Assembly: GCF_014696675.1 (NCBI RefSeq)
Contig: NZ_JACJQN010000002.1
Location: 1 to 64,000 of the forward strand
Length of the DNA: 64,000 nt
Reading direction: 5' to 3'
DNA from: Phormidium tenue FACHB-1052
Lineage (GTDB): Bacteria; Cyanobacteriota; Cyanobacteriia; Phormidesmidales; Phormidesmidaceae
A program made the translations under genes and the position numbers. A model generated the notes under the pieces. That model did no database searches, had not been told where the DNA came from, and was given only the letters and a program-made list of their open reading frames with translations. Positions 55,045 through 61,658 of the stretch are shown piece by piece. Within the stretch, counting starts at the first letter, position 1. Each line of letters begins with the position of its first letter.

Positions 55045-55320
55045 TTAGAAGCACTCCCCAATTGACTCCTCACTCTCCAGAGCGACACCATTTTTCCAAA
55101 GCTCATATTCGCTAATGTCAACCTCTTCATTCCACACGATTCCGTAGCCTCCTGCCGCAACTTTAAAGCTCTTGAAGAAGGCCGGTTGTTTCAGCGGGGA
55201 AAACATTGGAATACTCAAAAGCTGATGGATATCGTATTTTTTTGACTCTTGATTGGTAAATTCCACTACCAAGGTAAAGTCATCAACTGCTCTAGCTTTA
55301 AGAATTTTGGGATATTTCAT
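55045..55320 (-). CDS. DUF2442 family protein
   Basis: A 91-residue protein with the DUF2442 pattern: KARAVDDFTLVVEFTNQESK, then YDIHQLLSIPMF and a C-terminal IVWNEEVDISEYELWKNGV. It begins 18 nt after a DUF4160 gene. The two families are repeatedly encoded together and are regarded as a candidate toxin-antitoxin-like pair, with DUF2442 as the likely partner protein; this has not been settled biochemically as far as I know. Confidence 0.88.
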   Translation of the reverse strand: MKYPKILKARAVDDFTLVVEFTNQESKKYDIHQLLSIPMFSPLKQPAFFKSFKVAAGGYGIVWNEEVDISEYELWKNGVALESEESIGECF

Positions 55321-55338
55321 AGAATTATTGACCGAAAT

Positions 55339-55587
55339 CTACTTTAGTGGAGGGAGTTTCTGAAATTCTTGAGTATTCCACATCTGTAGCAAATCTCGCT
55401 GATATAACGCTGCCCATTCCAAAACCAATTTCTGGGCTCGATTAGGCAAATCTCCCTCAATGATTTCGAGTGACTCAATACTGACTAGGGCAACATATTC
55501 ACCATAAATGGCATGAAAATGTGGTGGCGGGTGATCGCCAAAAAACACCTTAATGACAATGCCGTAGAACCTCGCGACCTCTGGCAT
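55339..55587 (-). CDS. DUF4160 family protein
   Basis: An 82-residue protein with the DUF4160 core FYGIVIKVFFGDHPPPHFHA and IYGEYVALVSIESLEIIEGD, then LVLEWAALYQRDLLQMW. The His-rich PPPHFHA loop is the family hallmark and looks like a metal or active site. It is the first gene of the pair with DUF2442. Confidence 0.88.
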   Translation of the reverse strand: MPEVARFYGIVIKVFFGDHPPPHFHAIYGEYVALVSIESLEIIEGDLPNRAQKLVLEWAALYQRDLLQMWNTQEFQKLPPLK

Positions 55588-55715
55588 AGCTCTGTTTGCT
55601 GACTATATCGTCGTTTAATTTTATCAAGATAATATGGTTGGTTAGTGCAACCAGGTTTTCAGTCGCAGCTCTCCATTCCCGCACAGGCGGGAGTGCATTC
55701 GTGAGTAATAGGCGG

Positions 55716-56999
55716 CTAACGCGGCGATACCCAAGTACGCAGGACGCGACCGGGTATCTCTTTTCCTAACCAGGGAGTATTGGCAGACAAAGAGCACAGG
55801 ATTGAGGGCGCAACCGTCCAGGTAGTGCTGGGGTCAAACAAAATCATTTCGGCAGTCTGCTGGGGTTGAATGGTTGGCGGCGTTTGGCCCCAGCAGGCAG
55901 CCGGATTTGTGCTCAGCGCCTGCACCAGCGTTAGCGGCGACCAGTCGCCTTGGGTAACGAAGGTATCCCACAAAATCCCCAGGGCCAGCTCCAGGCCGAT
56001 CGCACCGGGGGGCGCAGAGGGAAAGCCCACGGTTTTGTCTTCGTAGGTGTGGGGGGAGTGGTCGATCGCGATCGCATCCACCACCCCCGCCTTCACTCCC
56101 TCAATCAGCGCGGCCTGGTCTTCAGGGTTGCCCAACGGTGGCAACAGGCGCAGGTTGGGGTCGTAGCCACCCAGATCCTTGGCGCTCCACAGCAGGTGCA
56201 TCCAGGTAGTGCTGGCGGTGATGGGCAGGCTGCGCTCCTTGGCCTGGCGCACCAGTTCGACCCCACGCCCGGTCGAAATCCGCATCAGGTGAACGGGGGT
56301 GCCCACCTCGGCGACGCATTCTAGCAGCGCGGCCAGGGCGGCGGTCTCAGAGCTGACCGGGTCGCCCACCAGGCCGTAGATCAGCGAAAACGGGCCTTCG
56401 CGGGCCACGCCGCTGTCTCGCAGGGTGCGATCGCAGCTCCACAGCGCCACTGGCTTACCCAAAGGCCGCAGGTACTGCAAGAGTCTCTGGGTCAAAAGTG
56501 GGTTCTGAATTGCCCGCCCGTCGGCAAAGCCTGCGATCGCCGCCTCAGACAACTCCGCTAGTTCCACCATCTGCTGGCCCTGGGCACCCTGGGTCAGCGC
56601 ACCCCAAGGATACAGGTGAGGCAAGGAGGGATTGGTTTGAGCAAGGGTTGCTCGCCGCCCCAGCAGTTTTTCCACCATCGCCGGATGGTCGATCGCAGGT
56701 TCCGTATCGGGCAAAATACCCAGCCGGGTAAAGCCGCCCGACTGCCCTGCCGCCAGCAGCGACTCCAGGGTTTCCCTCGGCTCGTGGCCCGGCTCCCCCG
56801 AGTGGCTGTAGAGATCGACCAGACCCGGCAGCAAAACCTTTCCCTGGCCCTGAATCATCTCAGCGCTGGCGGGGATGACATTCAGGGATGGGGCGATTTC
56901 TGTCACCACACCATCCTGCACCAGCACATCGGCGACCTGATCCGTCTGGGTCGCCGCATCCAGCACCCGCACCTGCTGAATTAGCTGAATCTCCGTCAC
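55716..56999 (-). CDS. dihydroorotase-like protein with degenerate metal site
   Basis: A 427-residue amidohydrolase-fold protein that aligns along its length with type I dihydroorotase. The normal metal motif DxHxHxREPG reads DLYSHSGEPG, HxxH positions near the middle read LMRIST and TTWMHLL, and only DHSPHT keeps the catalytic Asp/His. Most zinc ligands are thus lost, as in noncatalytic dihydroorotase partners of aspartate transcarbamoylase. It is often annotated pyrC in cyanobacteria, but activity is doubtful. The GTG start overlaps the stop of the histidine phosphatase gene (GTGA). Confidence 0.85.
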   Translation of the reverse strand: MTEIQLIQQVRVLDAATQTDQVADVLVQDGVVTEIAPSLNVIPASAEMIQGQGKVLLPGLVDLYSHSGEPGHEPRETLESLLAAGQSGGFTRLGILPDTEPAIDHPAMVEKLLGRRATLAQTNPSLPHLYPWGALTQGAQGQQMVELAELSEAAIAGFADGRAIQNPLLTQRLLQYLRPLGKPVALWSCDRTLRDSGVAREGPFSLIYGLVGDPVSSETAALAALLECVAEVGTPVHLMRISTGRGVELVRQAKERSLPITASTTWMHLLWSAKDLGGYDPNLRLLPPLGNPEDQAALIEGVKAGVVDAIAIDHSPHTYEDKTVGFPSAPPGAIGLELALGILWDTFVTQGDWSPLTLVQALSTNPAACWGQTPPTIQPQQTAEMILFDPSTTWTVAPSILCSLSANTPWLGKEIPGRVLRTWVSPR

Positions 57000-58357
57000 A
57001 GTGCCCCCGCTGCGGTTTTATCGAGCACGCTGCCCGACAGGTGAATAGTGATATTGGCGGTGACCAGCACCGGGGCGCTGTCAATGCCGTTGGGGTAGTC
57101 GATCACGCTCACCGCCCCATTGCCCTGCTTAAACCGCCAAAACGACTCCGGCCCCATGCCCAGCACGTGGCAGAGCAGCGCCTTATTCACCGCATCGTGG
57201 GCGACGACGAGAATGGTCTGCACGGTGTCGCCGCCGCTGTGGGCTGCGATAATCTCCTTCCAGGCGGCGATCGATCGCACCCACACCTGCTCCAGGTTTT
57301 CGCCCCCCGGCATTTGCACGGTTTCGGGGGCACTCTGCCACTGCTCCAGCATCCCCGGATAGTTGCTCTCGATCTCCGACTCGTAGAGCCCTTCCCATTC
57401 GCCGTGGCTAATCTCTTGCAGCTCGTTCACCGAATGTAGCGTCAGCCCTGGGTGGTGTTGCAGAATAATTTCCGCCGTTTCCTTCGGTCGCGCCATAAAG
57501 CTGGTGTAGGCCGCATCGATCGCCACGGGTTTAAGAAACTCTGCCGCCTTCGCCCCTTGGGCGCGACCGTTGTCGTTGAGGGGCACATCGATCTGACCCT
57601 GAAAGCGGCCCTGGCGGTTCCACTCGGTTTCGCCGTGGCGCACCAGCAGCATACGGGGGCCTTTGTGGCCGCGCCGCATCTCGGGCAGCGGTGCCCCCAT
57701 GTGACTGGTCAGGTTCATGGCTTCGACCTGTACCGGGCTGCCCCAGCCGTCGGCAAAGTTGAGCACGCTGATGTTGCAGTTGGCCTGGTTGAGGTTGTTA
57801 AAGCGCTCTGGCCCCAGGCCAATCGCGGTGCTAATCAGCGCTCGGTTAATGGCGCTGTGGGCCACGATGAGAATAGTCTTGCCCTGGTAAGCTGCCAACA
57901 GCTCTGGCCAAAACCGCGCCGCCTGCTGATACAGCTCGCGAATTGGGTAAAAGTCTGCGATCGCCCCATCGGGCTGGGGCACAGCCATCACCATATTGGC
58001 GGGGTCAGTGCGCCACTGATCAAAGATTTCAGGATGTTGAGCCTCGGCCTCGGTAAAGGGCACACCTTCCCACAGCGGCAGGCTGATTTCTTTGAGGTTG
58101 TCTGAAAACGTCGGTGCCACCAGGTCGGGGATCGCCGTTTTCAGCTCTGCCGTGATGATTTCTGCCGTTTTGCGGGCGCGCTTAAAAGGACTGGCCCACA
58201 CCGCATCAAAGGGAATGCCCACTAGCGCCTGACCCACCTGCCGCGCCTGGGCCTCGCCCGCCGGGGTTAGCTCTGACTCGTCGCAGTGGCCTTGAATACG
58301 CTTTTGCTGATTGTAGGTGCTCTGCCCGTGACGAACGATAATTACGCGGGTTTTCAG
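56996..58357 (-). CDS. two-domain histidine phosphatase, probable CTG start
   Basis: A tandem phosphoglycerate-mutase-fold protein. The C-terminal domain has the catalytic LLVRHGETEWNRQGRFQGQI. The N-terminal domain seems to lack its catalytic block if begun at GTG 58237, but the same frame upstream encodes TRVIIVRHGQSTYNQQKRIQ, the missing block, and a stop codon lies just before it. The only suitable codon is CTG at 58357, with an AGAGGA site before it. The full protein would be 453 residues. It is translationally coupled to the dihydroorotase-like gene. Cyanobacterial relatives act as phosphatases; substrate unknown. Confidence 0.85.
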   Translation of the reverse strand: MKTRVIIVRHGQSTYNQQKRIQGHCDESELTPAGEAQARQVGQALVGIPFDAVWASPFKRARKTAEIITAELKTAIPDLVAPTFSDNLKEISLPLWEGVPFTEAEAQHPEIFDQWRTDPANMVMAVPQPDGAIADFYPIRELYQQAARFWPELLAAYQGKTILIVAHSAINRALISTAIGLGPERFNNLNQANCNISVLNFADGWGSPVQVEAMNLTSHMGAPLPEMRRGHKGPRMLLVRHGETEWNRQGRFQGQIDVPLNDNGRAQGAKAAEFLKPVAIDAAYTSFMARPKETAEIILQHHPGLTLHSVNELQEISHGEWEGLYESEIESNYPGMLEQWQSAPETVQMPGGENLEQVWVRSIAAWKEIIAAHSGGDTVQTILVVAHDAVNKALLCHVLGMGPESFWRFKQGNGAVSVIDYPNGIDSAPVLVTANITIHLSGSVLDKTAAGAL

Positions 58358-58838
58358 GGGTCTGTCCTCTCAAGTTGCTCAACCAACGTCAGATTTTACC
58401 CTGTTGGGGAGCCGTGTCGCAGCCGTGTGGGGCACTGGGCTGGGTATACGGCCAAGGGTAAGCAGTTTGGCGAAGGCGCGATCTCACCTCCATCCACCAC
58501 TAGATACAGGCTCCTACCAATCTGCATCGCACAACCTCGATTCCAAATAGGAGGCTTGCGTAGGGGCAAACGGTGTTTGCCCAGGTTTGGGGTGAGAGCA
58601 AAATCGAGGACAGCGGAACTGATGTCGATCTACTGAGGCTATGAATCAATATGCCGTGTCTCTCGCGTGGGCAAATGCCATTTGCCCCTACCCAAGTTCA
58701 TTCCCATGGCCGCAGCCGCCCTTGATTATTTAACTACCGCATTGGGTAGATGCTGAATAGCCGCGCTCTTGCAAAACTGTTGGGCATAGATCCCAGGTTA
58801 TACCGGCCTGGTGGAACCCAGCTCAGAGCGATAAACCT
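58358..58838. other. intergenic region with inverted GGGGCAAA-type repeats
   Basis: About 480 nt between divergent genes with no real ORF. It contains two copies, in opposite orientation, of a short palindromic element, listed separately. Confidence 0.5.
58560..58694. repeat. pair of inverted palindromic elements
   Basis: The element GTAGGGGCAAACGGTGTTTG (from 58560) recurs inverted as CAAATGCCATTTGCCCCTAC at 58673-58692. Each copy is itself a near palindrome. Similar GGGGCAAA elements are scattered in other cyanobacterial genomes. Only two copies were noticed here. Confidence 0.6.
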
Positions 58839-59798
58839 ATGGTGAAATTTGCTTACCACGCCTCCCACGAGCAGTTTGCCCCCAGCGCGTTGCTAGGCTG
58901 GGCTCAGCAGGCAGAACAGGCAGGCTTTACCGCCGTTACCTGCTCCGACCACTTTCATCCCTGGAGCGAGCGTCAAGGAGAAAGCGGCTTTGCCTGGACT
59001 TGGCTAGGGGCTGCTATGCAGGCGACCTCGGTACCCTTTGGCGTGGTTTGTGCCCCTGGTCAGCGCTACCATCCCGCCATCATTGCCCAGGCGGCAGCGA
59101 CCCTAGGGGAGATGTTTCGCGATCGCTTTTGGGTCGCCCTCGGCAGTGGCCAGGCGATGAATGAAGCGATTACTGGCCAGCCCTGGCCGATCAAAGCCGA
59201 TCGCAATGCCCGACTCAAAGAATGTGTCGATGTGATGCGTGCCCTCTGGGCCGGTGAGACTGTGACCCACCACGGCCTGGTGCGGGTAGAAGAAGCCAAA
59301 CTCTATACCCGTCCGACCAATCCACCCCGCATTATGGGGGCGGCCATAACCCCTAAAACCGCCGAGTGGGTAGGCAGCTGGGCCGATGGCCTGATCACCA
59401 TTTCCCACCCCCATGACAAACTGCGGGAGGTAGTCGAGGCCTTTCGGCGTGGCGGCGGTGAGCACAAGCCGATGAATCTAAAGGTGCAGCTCTCCTACGC
59501 CCCCGATCAAGAAACAGCTCTGCAAGGGGCCTACGACCAGTGGCGCACCAACATTTTTGAAAGCCAAGTGCTGTCTGATTTTAGAGTTCCTAGTCAGTTT
59601 GACGCCGCTGCCACCTTCGTCAAGCCAGACGACATGTACCAGCACGTGCGCGTTTCGGCTGACCCCCAGCAGCACATTGATTGGTTACAAAAGGATATCG
59701 AACTGGGCTTTGAAACCATTTCTTTGCACAACGTCAATCGAGAGCAGCAGCAGTTCATTGAGGTATTTGGCGAAAAGGTACTGCCTTTTCTCAAATAG
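58839..59798 (+). CDS. LLM-class flavin-dependent oxidoreductase (non-F420 type)
   Basis: A 319-residue luciferase-like monooxygenase-fold protein. The N-terminal FAYHASHEQFAPSALLGWAQ, TCSDHFHPWSERQG and the ALGSGQAMNEAITG segment fit the group modelled as probable non-F420 flavinoid oxidoreductases, which appear to have reverted to FMN. The active-site His/Trp positions are intact. It is followed on the same strand, 208 nt later, by a GH13 trehalose-synthase-like gene. The substrate is unknown. Confidence 0.85.
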   Translation: MVKFAYHASHEQFAPSALLGWAQQAEQAGFTAVTCSDHFHPWSERQGESGFAWTWLGAAMQATSVPFGVVCAPGQRYHPAIIAQAAATLGEMFRDRFWVALGSGQAMNEAITGQPWPIKADRNARLKECVDVMRALWAGETVTHHGLVRVEEAKLYTRPTNPPRIMGAAITPKTAEWVGSWADGLITISHPHDKLREVVEAFRRGGGEHKPMNLKVQLSYAPDQETALQGAYDQWRTNIFESQVLSDFRVPSQFDAAATFVKPDDMYQHVRVSADPQQHIDWLQKDIELGFETISLHNVNREQQQFIEVFGEKVLPFLK

Positions 59799-60006
59799 CT
59801 GAGCCGAGGAATTGATCTTGTGCAGGGTGGATCGATTCCCCGAACCTGGTTCTGACCATATCTTACCAAAAGAAAAATTGCATCCAAGAACTAACTTTTA
59901 TGGCAGGTGAAGTCTGAACTAAAACAGTCTAAAGCGTCAGCATTCAAGCCTGCCAGAAATCTTCTTCTATCTTCGTTCTTTTTTTATATACCCATCCAGG
60001 TTTCAT

Positions 60007-61653
60007 ATGCTAGATCTTTGGTACAAAAACGCAGTTCTATACTGTCTTGATGTAGAAACCTACATAGATGGTAATGGCGACGGGGTGGGCGATTTTATCG
60101 GGCTAACCCGGCGTTTAGACTACATAGCTGGCTTGGGAATCACCTGCGTTTGGCTGATGCCCTTTTACCCATCGCCCAACAAAGACAACGGCTACGACGT
60201 GATGGACTACTACACCGTCGATCCTCGGCTGGGTTCGCTGGGCGATTTTGTGGAGTTTGCCCGCCACGCTGGCGAACGGGGTATTCGCATTCTGATCGAC
60301 TTAGTGGTCAACCATACCTCTGACCAGCACCCCTGGTTTCAGGCCGCGATTAAAGACAAAAACTCAAAATATTTTGACTACTATTTTTGGTCAAAGAAAG
60401 AACCCGAAGACATTGATGAAGGTATTGTTTTTCCGGGTTTGCAAAAGTCAACCTGGACTTATCAGCCTGAGGTGGGTGCTTACTACGCCCACAGGTTTTA
60501 CAGTCACCAGGCCGACTTAAACATCACCAACCCTGAGGTCAGAGACGAAATCAAAAAGATGATGGGCTTTTGGCTGGAGCTGGGGGTGTCTGGGTTTCGC
60601 ATTGACGCTGCCCCGTTCTTAATTGAGCTGACCCAGGCTGACAACGTATTTGAACAGGTCGAAGATCCCTTTGTCTATATCGAAGAGCTGCGCGATTTTC
60701 TGTCTTGGCGGCGGGGGGATGCCATTTTGCTGGCTGAGGCCAATGAGTCTTTGGAAAAATTGCCGAAATATTTTGGCGACGGCGATCGCATGCAGATGTT
60801 GTTTAACTTTTGGGGCAACCAACATCTGGTATTAGCCCTCGCTAGAGAATCAGCAGCCCCCCTGGCCCAAGCGTTTAAGGAGTTGCCCCCGTCACCGCCG
60901 GTTGGGCAGTGGGCCAATTTTGTGCGCAACCACGACGAGCTGAGTTTAGACAAACTCTCCTCCGAGGAGCAGGATGAAATTGCGGCGGCCTTTGCCCCCG
61001 ATCGCGACACCATGTGGATCTTCGATCGCGGCATTCGTCGTCGGTTTGCGCCGCTGCTCGACGGCAATCTGCAACGGCTCAAGCTCACCTATAGCCTGCT
61101 CTTCACTCTGCCCGGCACACCCGTGGTCAACTATGGCGAAGAGCTGGGCATGGGCGATGACCTGTCGCTAGAGGAACGCAAGCCCGCCCGCACCCCCATG
61201 CAGTGGTCAAAGGCTCCCAACGGTGGATTTTCTACAGCACCCGCTGACCAGGTGGTGCTGCCGGTAGTTTCCACTGGCGACTACAGCTACAAGCAGCTAA
61301 ACGTCAACACCCAGCAGCGCAACCCCAACTCGCTGCTGAACTGGATGGAGCGAGCGATTCGCCTGCGTAAGGAATGCCCAGAGTTTGGCTGGGGCCAACC
61401 GCAACTGTTAGATACGGGCCACGACAGCGTTTTTGCCCACCGCTGCGAGTGGCAGGGCAAGGCGGTGATCGCAGTGCACAACTTTAGTCAGTCCGACTGC
61501 AAGGCGACGCTAGTGCTGAAGGATGACGTGGGCAAATGCCTGATTGATCTATTTGAAGACCAGCCAGAGAACGTGATTTCAGAGCCTGCCTACGACCTTC
61601 ACCTACCTGGGTATGGCTACCGCTGGTTTCAGGTAGGGCATTCGTCAGATTAA
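60007..61653 (+). CDS. GH13 alpha-amylase family protein, trehalose synthase-like
   Basis: A 548-residue GH13 enzyme. The catalytic residues are in VSGFRIDAAPFLIE (nucleophile Asp), AILLAEANESLEKLP (acid Glu) and WANFVRNHDELSLDKL (stabilising Asp). The opening WYKNAVLYCLDVETYIDGNG, with a GITCVWLMPFYPSPN block, resembles trehalose synthase (TreS), which interconverts maltose and trehalose. The TreS activity is likely but not proven; no maltokinase domain is attached. A compatible-solute role would fit, which is inference. Confidence 0.85.
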   Translation: MLDLWYKNAVLYCLDVETYIDGNGDGVGDFIGLTRRLDYIAGLGITCVWLMPFYPSPNKDNGYDVMDYYTVDPRLGSLGDFVEFARHAGERGIRILIDLVVNHTSDQHPWFQAAIKDKNSKYFDYYFWSKKEPEDIDEGIVFPGLQKSTWTYQPEVGAYYAHRFYSHQADLNITNPEVRDEIKKMMGFWLELGVSGFRIDAAPFLIELTQADNVFEQVEDPFVYIEELRDFLSWRRGDAILLAEANESLEKLPKYFGDGDRMQMLFNFWGNQHLVLALARESAAPLAQAFKELPPSPPVGQWANFVRNHDELSLDKLSSEEQDEIAAAFAPDRDTMWIFDRGIRRRFAPLLDGNLQRLKLTYSLLFTLPGTPVVNYGEELGMGDDLSLEERKPARTPMQWSKAPNGGFSTAPADQVVLPVVSTGDYSYKQLNVNTQQRNPNSLLNWMERAIRLRKECPEFGWGQPQLLDTGHDSVFAHRCEWQGKAVIAVHNFSQSDCKATLVLKDDVGKCLIDLFEDQPENVISEPAYDLHLPGYGYRWFQVGHSSD

Positions 61654-61658
61654 GGAAA

